From contig NZ_CP109427.1 in the NCBI RefSeq assembly GCF_036250695.1, forward strand, positions 248,001-312,000: DNA of 64,000 bases, written 5' to 3'. A program made the translations under genes and the position numbers. This DNA comes from Streptomyces sp. NBC_01497. Its GTDB lineage: Bacteria; Actinomycetota; Actinomycetes; Streptomycetales; Streptomycetaceae. Every line of letters starts with the position of its first letter. Position 1 is the stretch's first letter. Below the pieces are notes generated by a model that saw nothing but the letters and a program-made list of their open reading frames with translations, searched no databases and was not told the DNA's origin. This document shows positions 35,207-43,544 of the stretch, in pieces.

Positions 35207-37960
35207 ATGCAGGTAACACGCCGCAGGCGCGACCAGGAGGGTCTGTCTTCCTCCGCGAACAGACGCCTCGGACGCCGCGTCCCCCTGATGACGGCGGGCA
35301 TCACTGTCCTCGCCGTCGCCGCGGCGGGCACCGCGTTCGCCCAGACGGACCAGTTCGGCATGCAGCAGGTCGGCCAGACGACCGCCAAGGGCCAGGTCAT
35401 CTCGAGCGACCAGTACCTCGCACCGTACGGCAAGCGCTCGGTCATCAGCGACGGCAAGATCATGTCGTCCACCGTCAGCCCGGACGGCACCCACATGGCT
35501 GCCGCGGTCACCGACGGCGGCGCGGCACTGAACATCATCGACCTGCAGACCAAGCAGGTCCAACAGGTCATAGGCAGCGGCGCGAGCGCCGACCTGAAGA
35601 TCACCGGCGCTGACGTGGGCCAGGAAGGCCCCACCTACTCGCCCGACGGCAAGCAGCTGTGGCTGGGCCGCACCGACGGCTACACCAGGTTCACCGTGAA
35701 CGCGGACGGCAGCCTGTCCAACCCGACCACCATCGCGATCCCGGCGGACGGCGCCAAGCACGCCCTGTCGGCCGCGGCGGTCTTCTCCGCCGACGGGTCG
35801 ACCGTGTACGCGGCGGTCAACGGCCAGAACCGGGTCGTGGCCATCAACGCGTCGACCGGTGCCATCCAGCAGAGCTGGAACACCGGCATCGCCCCGCGCG
35901 GCATGGTCCAGGTCGGTGGCAAGCTCTACGTCAGCAACGAGGGCGGCCGCACGGCGAGGCCCGGCGAGACCACGATCAACTCGTACGGCACCGACGTGCC
36001 GTCCAACCCGGTCACCGGCGCCAGCACGACCGGCACGGTCAGCGTCATCAACGTGAAGAAGCCGCAGGCCGCCCCGACCAGCATCGAAGTCGGTCTGCAC
36101 CCCACCGCGGTGTACGCGAAGAACGGCGCGGTGTTCGTCACGAACACCGCGGACAACACCGTCTCGGTCATCAACTCCAAGAACGACAAGGTCGTCCAGA
36201 CCATCTCCACCCAGCCGTGGGCGGAGGCGTCGGTGGGCTACGAGCCCAACGCGGTGACACTCACCGACGACGGCCACCTGCTCGTGACGCTCGGCCGCGC
36301 CAACGCCGTCGCCGTCTACGACTACAAGACCCCGCAGGAGCCGGTCAGCTACGTCGGCCTGCTCCCGACGGACTACTTCCCCGCCGAGATCACCACGGTC
36401 GGCGACCATGTCGTGGTCTCCAACACCCGCGGTGTCGACGCCCGTCGCGTGAGCGACAGCGACAAGCACGGGACCCACGACACCACCTCCAGCCTGACGT
36501 ACTTCACACTGCCGAGCGACAAGACGATCAAGGCCCAGACGGACAAGGTCTTCCAGCAGAACGGCTGGACCAAGAACGCGGCGCAGGTGGCCAAGGGCAA
36601 GAGCAAGGCCAAGCCCGTGCCGGTCCCGAAGAAGATCGGCGACCCCTCGACGATCAAGCACGTCTTCCTGATCGTCAAGGAGAACCGGACCTACGACCAG
36701 CTCTTCGGCGACATGCCGCAGGGCAACGGCGACCCGGCGTTCGCGGACTTCGGCGAGAACGTGACGCCGAACCAGCACGCGCTGGCCTCGCAGTTCGGGC
36801 TGTACGACAACACGTACGACATCGGCACGAACTCCGCCGAGGGCCACAACTGGCTGATGCAGGCCGACAACCCGGAGTACACCGAGTCGTCGGCGGGTGA
36901 GTACCTGCGCAGCTACGACACCGAGGACGACTCCCTCGGCCACCAGAAGAGCGGGTTCCTGTGGACCGGCGCGCAGGCGGCCGGCAAGTCCGTGCGGGAC
37001 TTCGGCGAGTTCCAGCAGTTCCTGACGAAGCCGACGGGATCCAGCTGGCAGAACCTGTACTGCGACAGCAAGAACATGGAGGCCACCGGCAACGGCAGCG
37101 CTTACCAGATGGACTCCTCCTCGCCGATCCCGTCGCTCAACGACGTGTCGCTGCCGAGCTTCCCGAAGTTCGACACCAGCGTCCCGGACGTCTACCGCGA
37201 GCAGATCTGGCAGCAGGACTTCGAGAAGAACGGCCCCTCGAACCTGAACATGTTCTGGCTCTCCAGCGATCACACCGGCGGCCCGGCGAGCCCGGCGGCC
37301 CAGGTCGCCGACAACGACCTCGCGGTCGGCAAGATGGTCGACGAGATCTCGCACAGCACGTACTGGAAGGACTCGGCGATCTTCGTCGTCGAGGACGACT
37401 CCCAGGCGGGCCTCGACCACGTCGACGGCCACCGTGCCCCCGTCCAGATCATCAGCCCGTACGCGCAGCACGGCGTGGTGGACAACCACTACTACTCGCA
37501 GATCACGATGATCCGGACCATCGAGCAGATCCTCGGGATCAAGCCGATGAACCAGAAGGACACCGCGGCCACGCCGATGGCCGGCGCGTTCACCTCGAAG
37601 CCGAACCTCAAGCCCTTCAACGCGGTCACCAACAAGACCTCGCTGACCGACGGCCTGGCGACCGCGCCCTCCTGCGGTCTGGACACCCCGGCCCCGCAGG
37701 ACCCGAAGGCGCAGGCCGTGCCGGCGTCGAAGGTGCCGGCGAGCATGAAGTCCATGGCGTCGACGTGGGACGCGTGGAAGTCGCACCAGCGGACCACCGG
37801 AACCCACGCGGTGGCCGACTTCGCGAACCCGGAGCAGATGAACCACTTCACCTGGTACCAGCGCTACAACTGGTCCAAGCCGTACCCGGGCGAGAAGAAG
37901 ATCTACGCGCCCAACGACGTCCCGGGCGCGTTCATCCCGTCGACGGACACCGACGGCTGA
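35207..37960 (+). CDS. Secreted bifunctional YncE-like β-propeller / phosphoesterase family protein
   Basis: A 917-residue exported protein, two bases after the permease stop. Residues 1-45 are a signal peptide with a twin-Arg-like start (RRRRDQ, later RRLGRR) and hydrophobic 'AGITVLAVAAAGTAFA'. About 50-440 form a seven-bladed YncE-type propeller ('VSPDGTHMAAAVTDGG', 'FVTNTADNTVSVINSKND'). About 465-800 is a phosphoesterase of the alkaline-phosphatase/phospholipase C superfamily: 'HVFLIVKENRTYDQLFGDMP', 'LSSDHTGG', 'IFVVEDDSQAGLDHVDGHRA' supply Asp, Glu and His metal ligands. It could hydrolyse a surface phosphodiester such as a teichoic acid or phospholipid; this is inference. Coupling to an ABC exporter is suggestive. 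Confidence 0.9.
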   Translation: MQVTRRRRDQEGLSSSANRRLGRRVPLMTAGITVLAVAAAGTAFAQTDQFGMQQVGQTTAKGQVISSDQYLAPYGKRSVISDGKIMSSTVSPDGTHMAAAVTDGGAALNIIDLQTKQVQQVIGSGASADLKITGADVGQEGPTYSPDGKQLWLGRTDGYTRFTVNADGSLSNPTTIAIPADGAKHALSAAAVFSADGSTVYAAVNGQNRVVAINASTGAIQQSWNTGIAPRGMVQVGGKLYVSNEGGRTARPGETTINSYGTDVPSNPVTGASTTGTVSVINVKKPQAAPTSIEVGLHPTAVYAKNGAVFVTNTADNTVSVINSKNDKVVQTISTQPWAEASVGYEPNAVTLTDDGHLLVTLGRANAVAVYDYKTPQEPVSYVGLLPTDYFPAEITTVGDHVVVSNTRGVDARRVSDSDKHGTHDTTSSLTYFTLPSDKTIKAQTDKVFQQNGWTKNAAQVAKGKSKAKPVPVPKKIGDPSTIKHVFLIVKENRTYDQLFGDMPQGNGDPAFADFGENVTPNQHALASQFGLYDNTYDIGTNSAEGHNWLMQADNPEYTESSAGEYLRSYDTEDDSLGHQKSGFLWTGAQAAGKSVRDFGEFQQFLTKPTGSSWQNLYCDSKNMEATGNGSAYQMDSSSPIPSLNDVSLPSFPKFDTSVPDVYREQIWQQDFEKNGPSNLNMFWLSSDHTGGPASPAAQVADNDLAVGKMVDEISHSTYWKDSAIFVVEDDSQAGLDHVDGHRAPVQIISPYAQHGVVDNHYYSQITMIRTIEQILGIKPMNQKDTAATPMAGAFTSKPNLKPFNAVTNKTSLTDGLATAPSCGLDTPAPQDPKAQAVPASKVPASMKSMASTWDAWKSHQRTTGTHAVADFANPEQMNHFTWYQRYNWSKPYPGEKKIYAPNDVPGAFIPSTDTDG

Positions 37961-37982
37961 CGCTGCCGGAGCAGCTCACGAA

Positions 37983-38030
37983 GGGGCCCCGGCCCGCGCC
38001 CGCGCCGGGCCGGTCCGGGGCCCTCCCCCT
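37983..38030 (+). terminator. GC-rich stem-loop after the phosphoesterase gene
   Basis: Sequence from 37983 holds GGGGCCCCGGCCCG and, after a short loop, CGGGCCGG…GGGGCCC followed by a C/T-rich tract. It lies 25 bases after the stop codon and probably ends the three-gene operon. The stem is imperfect on the distal side. Confidence 0.55.
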
Positions 38031-38620
38031 TCGGCGCCGCGAACATGGCCGGCCGATATCCTCGCACCGCATCCCAGCCCTCTCATCCCGGCGTGGACCC
38101 ACCGGGCGGGGGACTTGAAGGACGTCTGACAGTCCCTGTGGGGGCCGGGCGTGAGCCCTGCCGGCCGCGGCGCGGCAGGTACATCTGGTCCACCGCGGCC
38201 GGATCGTGTCGGCGTCTGCGGCGGTCGGGTCCCGCGCGCACGACCGGTCGGACGCCGCTGTCGAAGCCCCATGATGACGATGCGGTCGCGTGCGGGAGGC
38301 CGAAACGGTCACCAGGCTCGGCCGCCAAGCGGGGCACCCTCGCCGACCACGCTGTGGAGATCCTCAGCCGGGACTCCCGCGCAATCCCGAACGTGGCCGA
38401 CTCTGCTGACCACGCGGCGAAGTGACGCGGCAAGCGGACGCGGCACGGCGAACCTGACCGGACACCCAGGTAGCCCACCCAGCAGACGAAGAACCTGTTC
38501 GTACCGGTTCCTGCACCTCGGTAAGGCCGCTTGATGGTGCGAAGTTCCCAGCGCACGAGCGAGGCGCAGTACGCACCCGGGTGGGAGGCGCGACAGGTAC
38601 GTCGCCCCCCACCCGAGCCG
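38031..38620. other. Intergenic stretch between converging operons
   Basis: About 590 bases. The frames that stay open are Arg-rich and conflict on both strands. No family recognised. Confidence 0.4.
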
Positions 38621-38926
38621 TTACCAGGAGGACTTCGTCACTCCTGGCAGGTGTCCGGCATGGGCCTGCTTGCGCATGTTCACCCGGGAGAGGCCGAACT
38701 TGCGCAGGTGGCCACGTGGGCGGCCGTCCACACTGTCGCGGTTGCGCACGCGGGTGGCGCTCGCGTCCCGGGGCTGTCGACGAAGTTCCGCCCGCGCGGC
38801 GGCCTTCTCGTCATCCGTGGTTCGCGGGGACAGGATGGCGGCCTTGAGTTCGGCCCGGCGTTGTGCGTAGCGGTCCACGATCCGCTTGCGTTTCTCGTTC
38901 TTCGCCACCTTGCTCTTCTTGGCCAT
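38621..38926 (-). CDS. rpsN: 30S ribosomal protein S14, zinc-independent paralogue
   Basis: A 101-residue S14 of the long, cysteine-free type ([20 protein letters not shown] at the start, '[20 protein letters not shown]' and '[14 protein letters not shown]' at the end). The zinc-binding CxxC…CxxC of the normal actinobacterial S14 is missing. It can replace the zinc-containing S14 in ribosomes when zinc is scarce, freeing metal. It follows rpmB with a one-base overlap in the zinc-limitation locus and should share its Zur-controlled promoter. Confidence 0.95.
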   Translation of the reverse strand: MAKKSKVAKNEKRKRIVDRYAQRRAELKAAILSPRTTDDEKAAARAELRRQPRDASATRVRNRDSVDGRPRGHLRKFGLSRVNMRKQAHAGHLPGVTKSSW

Positions 38927-39162
38927 CAGACACGCTCCCCACGGGCGCGGATACGGGTCACGACGGCCTCGACCCCGCTGACGTCCACGGACTTGACGGC
39001 ACGCGCACTGAGCTTCAGACGGACATACCGCCCTTCACTCGGCAGCCAGTAGCGCTTGTTCTGGATGTTCGGGTCGAACCGGCGCGAGGTGCGCCGGTGG
39101 GAGCGGGAGATCTTCTTGCCGAAGACCGGCTGGGCGCCGGTCAGCTGGCAGTGGGCGGACAT
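38926..39162 (-). CDS. rpmB: 50S ribosomal protein L28, zinc-independent paralogue
   Basis: A 78-residue L28 starting [20 protein letters not shown]. The frame opens 16 codons earlier, but this ATG has GGAG upstream and matches the normal L28 length. It contains '[20 protein letters not shown]' and '[16 protein letters not shown]'. Only one Cys is present (residue 5), so the two CxxC pairs of the zinc form are absent. First gene of the leftward operon; its promoter region is shared with rpmG and holds a Zur-like palindrome. Confidence 0.94.
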   Translation of the reverse strand: MSAHCQLTGAQPVFGKKISRSHRRTSRRFDPNIQNKRYWLPSEGRYVRLKLSARAVKSVDVSGVEAVVTRIRARGERV

Positions 39163-39196
39163 ACAGGACTCCGCCTCTCTCTTGATCGGCCTATCG

Positions 39197-39215
39197 ATAA
39201 TGGAAATCATTGTCG
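39197..39215. promoter_or_regulatory. Zur-box-like palindrome between divergent rpmB and rpmG
   Basis: GATAATGGAAATCATTGTC, a near-perfect inverted repeat (GATAATG and CATTGTC around GAAAT). Streptomyces Zur sites are AT-rich palindromes of the TGAAAATGATTTTCA type with the AATG…CATT core seen here. It lies 35 bases upstream of rpmB and 14 bases upstream of rpmG, so one bound repressor could cover both promoters. It is the most AT-rich stretch of the locus. Confidence 0.75.
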
Positions 39216-39228
39216 TATGCTACCCGCC

Positions 39229-39393
39229 ATGGCCCGCAACGAGGTACGCCCGATCATCAAGCTCCGCTCCACCGCTGGAACCGGCTACACGTACGTGACC
39301 CGCAAGAACCGTCGGAACGACCCGGACCGGATGGTCCTCCGCAAGTTCGACCCCGTGGCGCGCCGCCATGTCGAGTTCCGCGAGGAGCGCTGA
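39229..39393 (+). CDS. rpmG: 50S ribosomal protein L33, zinc-independent paralogue
   Basis: A 54-residue L33: [20 protein letters not shown], '[20 protein letters not shown]', '[14 protein letters not shown]'. No cysteines, whereas the zinc form has two CxxC motifs. An in-frame ATG four codons upstream exists, but the start chosen is that of the family. First gene of the rightward operon rpmG-rpmE-cobW-like-rpsR-rpmF. Its start lies so close to the Zur-like palindrome that the transcript leader must be very short. Confidence 0.94.
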   Translation: MARNEVRPIIKLRSTAGTGYTYVTRKNRRNDPDRMVLRKFDPVARRHVEFREER

Positions 39394-39461
39394 AGACACC
39401 GGCCGACGTCCGTCCGCCCCCACCCAGCCAGACCCAGACCCAGACCCAGAGAAGAATTCCC

Positions 39462-39719
39462 ATGAAGCCAGCAATCCACCCCGCCTACCGCCTGGTCGTC
39501 TTCCGCGACAAGGCCGGCGACTTCGCCATCCTGACCCGTTCGACGATGACCAGCGAGAAGACGACCGAGTGGGAGGACGGCCACACCTACCCGGTGGTCG
39601 ACGTCGAGATCTCCTCGGCGAGCCACCCCTTCTACACAGGAACCGCCCGTGTCCTGGACACCGCCGGTCGCGTCGAGCGGTTCGAGCGCCGCTACGGACG
39701 CGCCGGAGACCGGCGATGA
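39462..39719 (+). CDS. rpmE2: 50S ribosomal protein L31 type B
   Basis: An 85-residue L31 of the type B class: [20 protein letters not shown], '[20 protein letters not shown]', '[20 protein letters not shown]'. It has no cysteine, in contrast to type A with its zinc site. L31 bridges the two ribosome subunits and the zinc-free form takes over on zinc starvation. The leader contains a short run of 'CAGACC' repeats (about 39430-39451) before a GAAGAA ribosome site. Its stop overlaps the start of the CobW-like gene by three bases. Confidence 0.94.
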   Translation: MKPAIHPAYRLVVFRDKAGDFAILTRSTMTSEKTTEWEDGHTYPVVDVEISSASHPFYTGTARVLDTAGRVERFERRYGRAGDRR

Positions 39720-40867
39720 CTCTCGCAGGACCCATGCCGGTGGTGATTGTCTGCGGACTGCACGGCGACGCCCGACGCGACACGGTTGAACAGCTCCTTC
39801 GCGAGGTGCCCGGCAGCGTCGCGCTGCACCACGACCTGTCCGCCGGCCCGGCGCGCAACGTACGACGAAGCGTCCGCGACGTCACTGGTGAGACCGCCTG
39901 GGACGAGACCCCCCTGGTCAACGACTGCGCCTGCTGCGCCCTGCGGGAGGACCTCGTTCCCGAGCTGACACGGCTGGCCGACGACGGGGTCACCTCTCTC
40001 GCGGTCGTCGAACTGTGGGACTCCGTCGAGCCCCGTGGCATGGCCGAGGTCGTCGCCGCCCACGGCAACGGCGTCTTCCGGCTCACCGGTGTGATGACCG
40101 CCGTGGACCCCGCCCTCGTCCTGGACTGCCTGTCCAACAGCGACGACCTCGCGGAGGCCGGACTGGCCGCGGCCACCGGAGACCAGCGCACCGTCGGCGA
40201 CACCTTCGCGCGGCAACTGGAGTACGCCCCCGTCCTCGCCGTGGCCGACAGTCCGGACACCGGCCTCGACGATCTCGCACTCCTGCGGCAGTTGCACCCG
40301 ACCGCAAGTCAGGTCCGCATCGGCTCAACGCGGTTGGGCGCGGCGGCTGTCGCCGGATTCGACGTGGCGGCCGCAGCAGCCGCACAGCATCCGGCCTGTG
40401 CCAGGCTCCCCCACGACTGCGACGAGCAGGGAGTCAGCACGCTCGTCTGGCGGCGGCTCCGCCCCTTCCACGCAGGCCGCCTCTACGCGGCGCTGGAGGA
40501 CCTGTGCTGCGCCGCGCCCCGTAGCCGGGGGAGGTTCTGGCTGGCGGACCGGCCGGACAGCCTGCTCGCCTGGGACGCCGCCGGCGGCGCGCTGTGGCTG
40601 GAGAACTCCGGGCCCTGGATGGCCTCACTCCCGGACGCCGCCTGGGAGTTGATGCCCGCCGAGCGCCGCACCGCCGCTGCGATCGACTGGCATCCCGAGC
40701 ACGGCGACCGCTGCCAGCACCTCGTCTTCACCTCGCCCGACCTTGATCGGCCGGGGTTGGTCTCGTTGCTCGACGCCTGCCTGCTCACCGACGACGAGCT
40801 GGCGTCGGGGCCGGAAGCCTGGTCCGACGCCAGCGGCTTCGACCAGCTGCTCGCCCCCGCCGCCTGA
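39716..40867 (+). CDS. CobW/COG0523-like protein lacking a normal P-loop
   Basis: A 383-residue protein in the place where Streptomyces zinc loci carry a COG0523 zinc chaperone. It keeps the metal motif '[12 protein letters not shown]' (CxCC), '[17 protein letters not shown]' and a CobW_C-like end ('[15 protein letters not shown]', '[20 protein letters not shown]'). At the Walker A site the expected GFLGAGKTTLL is replaced by '[15 protein letters not shown]': the Lys and Thr are gone. It may bind zinc but GTP hydrolysis looks impossible or strongly changed. It is translationally coupled to rpmE2 and followed by rpsR, so it is part of the zinc response. Confidence 0.85.
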   Translation: MTLAGPMPVVIVCGLHGDARRDTVEQLLREVPGSVALHHDLSAGPARNVRRSVRDVTGETAWDETPLVNDCACCALREDLVPELTRLADDGVTSLAVVELWDSVEPRGMAEVVAAHGNGVFRLTGVMTAVDPALVLDCLSNSDDLAEAGLAAATGDQRTVGDTFARQLEYAPVLAVADSPDTGLDDLALLRQLHPTASQVRIGSTRLGAAAVAGFDVAAAAAAQHPACARLPHDCDEQGVSTLVWRRLRPFHAGRLYAALEDLCCAAPRSRGRFWLADRPDSLLAWDAAGGALWLENSGPWMASLPDAAWELMPAERRTAAAIDWHPEHGDRCQHLVFTSPDLDRPGLVSLLDACLLTDDELASGPEAWSDASGFDQLLAPAA

Positions 40868-40895
40868 CACGTCCACCCATGCCCGAGGAACCCCC

Positions 40896-41132
40896 ATGCG
40901 CCACCCGATCAGGAACGCCACCGCACGCAAGACCCGGCCGAACCCGCTCGACGCCGCCGGCATCACGTACATCGACTACAAGGACACCGACCTGCTGCGG
41001 AAGTTCATCTCCGACCGCGGCAAGATCCGTAGCCGTCGCGTCACCCGCGTCACCCGGCAACAGCAGCGCCGGCTCGCCTCAGCCATCAAGAACGCCCGTG
41101 AGATGTCCCTGCTCCCCTACTCCAGCCGCTGA
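40896..41132 (+). CDS. rpsR: 30S ribosomal protein S18, zinc-independent paralogue
   Basis: A 78-residue S18: [20 protein letters not shown], '[20 protein letters not shown]', '[20 protein letters not shown]', '[14 protein letters not shown]'. It lacks the cysteine near residue 10 and others used for zinc in the housekeeping paralogue. The ATG is 28 bases after the CobW-like stop. An overlapping upstream ATG in another frame is ignored. It belongs to the rpmG operon. Confidence 0.94.
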   Translation: MRHPIRNATARKTRPNPLDAAGITYIDYKDTDLLRKFISDRGKIRSRRVTRVTRQQQRRLASAIKNAREMSLLPYSSR

Positions 41133-41174
41133 CCCCCACGCACCAGCCGACTCCCCTGCGACGAAAGGACCGTC

Positions 41175-41345
41175 ATGGCTGTCCCCAAACACAAGATGTC
41201 CCGCAGCAACACCCGCCACCGCCGCGCCCAGTGGCGGGCGCGCACCCCGGCGCTCATCCCCCTCACCATCAACGGCAGCACCCATCTGGTGCCCCAGCAC
41301 CTGAGGAAAGCGTACGAGCGCGGCCTCCTCCGTCCGCAGGACTGA
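41175..41345 (+). CDS. rpmF: 50S ribosomal protein L32, zinc-independent paralogue
   Basis: A 56-residue L32 starting MAVPKHKMSRSNTRHRRAQW and ending 'HLVPQHLRKAYERGLLRPQD'. The C-terminal half has no cysteines, whereas the zinc form has a CxxC…CxxC ribbon there. A GAAAGG ribosome site precedes the ATG. Last intact member of the rpmG operon, followed by a truncated CobW gene. Confidence 0.92.
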   Translation: MAVPKHKMSRSNTRHRRAQWRARTPALIPLTINGSTHLVPQHLRKAYERGLLRPQD

Positions 41346-41351
41346 CACCTC

Positions 41352-41560
41352 GTGCCGCACGACCGCGTGCCGGTGAGCGTCCTGACCGGCTTCCTGGAAG
41401 CGGGCAAGGCCACCTCGCTCAACCACCTGCTGTTCAACCGCGAGGAACTTCGGGTCACAGTCCTGGTCAACGGCACGGCGACATCAACATCGCCGCAGGG
41501 CGGAAGTGGCCGAGGCGTATGCCGTACGGGTCGACCCGCCGCGCCCACCAGCTGACAACG
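41352..41560 (+). pseudogene. Truncated CobW/COG0523 GTPase gene
   Basis: Starting at a GTG seven bases after rpmF, a frame reads '[20 protein letters not shown]' and '[16 protein letters not shown]', the exact beginning of a CobW GTPase, but the Walker A is already damaged (GFLEAGKAT for GFLGAGKTT). A frameshift then moves 'GDINIAA' (family: NDMSEINIDA) to another frame and similarity ends. In related Streptomyces loci a full-length COG0523 gene ends the zinc operon; here only about 60 codons remain. Confidence 0.72.
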
Positions 41561-41720
41561 CCACCGGATCCCCCAGTCAGGCGGGAGGCCCTTCGCGACT
41601 CGCCAAGTCGATGCCTACGCCAACCCCCGGCCGTTCGACGCCGACGGCCGCTGGGCCCCAGGCCATGCGACCGAACGGAATCGCGCACTCGCCATCCGGT
41701 TCCGACCTCGCTCAGAATCA

Positions 41721-41755
41721 CCTTCGCCCCTGTCCTCACGGGACAGGGGCGAAGG
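41721..41755. terminator. Perfect 15-bp hairpin
   Basis: CCTTCGCCCCTGTCC (41721-41735), five-base loop TCACG, GGACAGGGGCGAAGG (41741-41755). Such a stem is strong enough to terminate transcription from either side. It lies after the zinc operon and exactly at the 3' end of the minus-strand recombinase-like relic. Confidence 0.75.
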
Positions 41756-41921
41756 AACGCTTGGCCGCGATCGTGAGCTGGGCTTGTCTTCGCTCCCAGG
41801 CGCCGAGGACGGCCTTGTCCGCGTCCGGTTGCGGGTGGGGTGGGCGTAGCGCCGGGTGGTCTGGACTCCCAAGGCCGCGGAGATGCTCGCTTGATCGTGT
41901 GACGGTCGAATGTATCGACAA
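41736..41921 (-). pseudogene. Possible C-terminal relic of a tyrosine recombinase
   Basis: Two minus-strand frames overlap here. One carries 'MGVQTTRRYAHPT', similar to the conserved 'G…xxTTxRYAHxT' box whose Tyr is the recombinase nucleophile. The other continues 'PHPQPDADKAVLGAWERRQA' and 'QLTIAAKRSFAPVP' and stops inside the hairpin. A frameshift would join them. This is a weak, short match and could be chance. Confidence 0.25.
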
Positions 41922-42126
41922 CGTCCGTGTCAGACCGAAGCGCCTGACCGGGCGCGGGATCTTCGATGAGACCGAGCCGGGACTGTTTCACCGAGCCGCG
42001 ACCGTGACCGCCCGGCGATCCCAGCACCGGCCCACTCACGTCGTTCTGCCGGCCCGCCGAGAAAACCCATTGCGAGTGACCGGCATCGGATGTCTGATCA
42101 ATCGGCCACCGATGACGGGATGGAAC

Positions 42127-42705
42127 ATGAGCATGTCGCTGCCCACCCCCTCGTTGCACACCGCTCGCCTTCGACTGCGTGCCTTCGAAGACGCGGATGC
42201 CAACGACCTCTTCGCGCTGCACAGCAGCGCCTGCGTGCTGCGCTACTGGGACGCGCCACCGTGGAGCGAACCCGTGCGCGCCGAGCAGTTCATCACGGCT
42301 TGCGGGCAGATGGCTCGGGAGGGCAGCGGGGCGCGGCTGGCCGTCGATCGTGTCTGCGACGGGGCGTTCATCGGCTGGTGCAGCCTGAAAAGGTGGAATC
42401 CGGACTACCGCAGCGCGTCGCTGGGCTACTGCTTCGACGATGCGGCGTGGGGCCACGGCTACGCGACCGAGGCCGCGCGCGCTGTGCTGCGGTGGGCATT
42501 CGACACGCTGGACCTCAATCGCGTCCAAGCTGAGACCGATACGCGCAACCTGGCATCCGCCCGCGTGCTGGAGAAGCTCGGCTTCCTGCGTGAAGGGACG
42601 TTGCGGGAAGACTGCGTCGTCAACGGCGAGGTCTCTGATTCGTGGGTCTACGGGCTGATCAGGCGGGAGTGGCGGCCGTCGTCCGAGCGGGCTCCCGCCC
42701 GCTGA
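42127..42705 (+). CDS. GNAT acetyltransferase, RimJ/RimL type
   Basis: A 192-residue N-acetyltransferase. N-terminal 'LHTARLRLRAFEDADANDLF' and the acetyl-CoA region 'LGYCFDDAAWGHGYATEAAR' and 'LNRVQAETDTRNLASARVLE' with 'KLGFLREGTLREDCVVNGEV' are typical of RimJ-like enzymes that acetylate ribosomal proteins, antibiotics or small amines. Translation is placed at the ATG at 42127; a second ATG two codons on is possible. The substrate is not predictable. It stands alone. Confidence 0.88.
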   Translation: MSMSLPTPSLHTARLRLRAFEDADANDLFALHSSACVLRYWDAPPWSEPVRAEQFITACGQMAREGSGARLAVDRVCDGAFIGWCSLKRWNPDYRSASLGYCFDDAAWGHGYATEAARAVLRWAFDTLDLNRVQAETDTRNLASARVLEKLGFLREGTLREDCVVNGEVSDSWVYGLIRREWRPSSERAPAR

Positions 42706-43544
42706 GTCCCATCTCCCCGCACCTGGTATCGACCCCGCGGCCGCCGATGAAGGTCCGCCACGCTCAAGAGCCGCCCGCCGCCCGCCCACATACTCTCCGA
42801 ACAGACCGGGCCGGTTGCGGCTCGCCGTGCTCGGTCGGCCACTTACTCCTGGTGAAGCCGCCGACGTCGACCTCGGTGAGGACTTCGAGCTCGACCAGGC
42901 ATCTCAGCTTGGGGCTGTCCCCCTGGAAGTCCGGTGGCCCGCGCACCGACGACCCGTAGGCCTGCGCGACCCCCGGCGCGCAGCCCGTCCCCGTTGCTCC
43001 GACGCGCCGCACCGCTGCGCGCCGTCGCCCCACTGTCGCAGCGCGTTCCCGCCCTGCCCGACGCACTCCCCTGCTTCACGTTCGGCTGTCGCTCCCTGGC
43101 ACCGGCCTTCAAGAGCGCGGGGCCGGCAACCCGAGATGGGGAGCTACCCAGACAACCGACTACGCCTTCCAGCAGCCTGCCGGAGAGGAGATCGTGTCCT
43201 TCCTGGCCCCGCTCGCGACGGACAGGGACCGCGAGCCCTCCTCGTCGACCAACGCGGCATCGCCGTTCGGCCGGCAGACACGGTTCCTCCTGGGGCTCGC
43301 TCACCGGTGAACGGCGGCCGGGGCCACCGTCTCTGCAATCTTGATCTCAAACGCCGGAGTCCCATAAGCGGTCCTCCGACAACGGAAGAGGGCACGCACG
43401 CGAACCCGGATGAGGGGTGAAGTCCTCTGCCGACTGCACAATTGAGGATCAAAGGGTCCATCATCTGGCCGATGATCCACATAGGGGGCGGTGGCCCGCG
43501 ACGCAGTCTTCTGCGGTGAGCCTGGCGGATTTAGGGTGATCATC
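42706..43544. other. 0.84-kb stretch without a recognised gene
   Basis: Frames are Arg/Pro-rich shadows. A plus-strand piece around 43162-43309 ('EEIVSFLAPLATDRDR') has better composition but no start and no family. Confidence 0.4.

Larger units (their letters stand above)
41561..42126. other. Stretch with a terminator hairpin and a possible integrase relic, no intact gene
   Basis: About 565 bases between the CobW fragment and the acetyltransferase gene. It holds the strong hairpin at 41721-41755 and, on the minus strand, a 61-codon frame that may be the end of a tyrosine recombinase (listed separately). Otherwise nothing recognised. Confidence 0.4.

Noticed and set aside
35111..37846. 911-codon minus-strand frame opposite the phosphoesterase gene
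   Set aside because: Valine/Arg/Gly-rich shadow frame; the plus-strand gene has clear domains and a signal peptide.
38083..38556. 157-codon minus-strand frame between the phosphoesterase and rpsN genes
   Set aside because: Starts well but becomes Arg/Pro-rich, conflicts with plus-strand frames, and matches nothing known.
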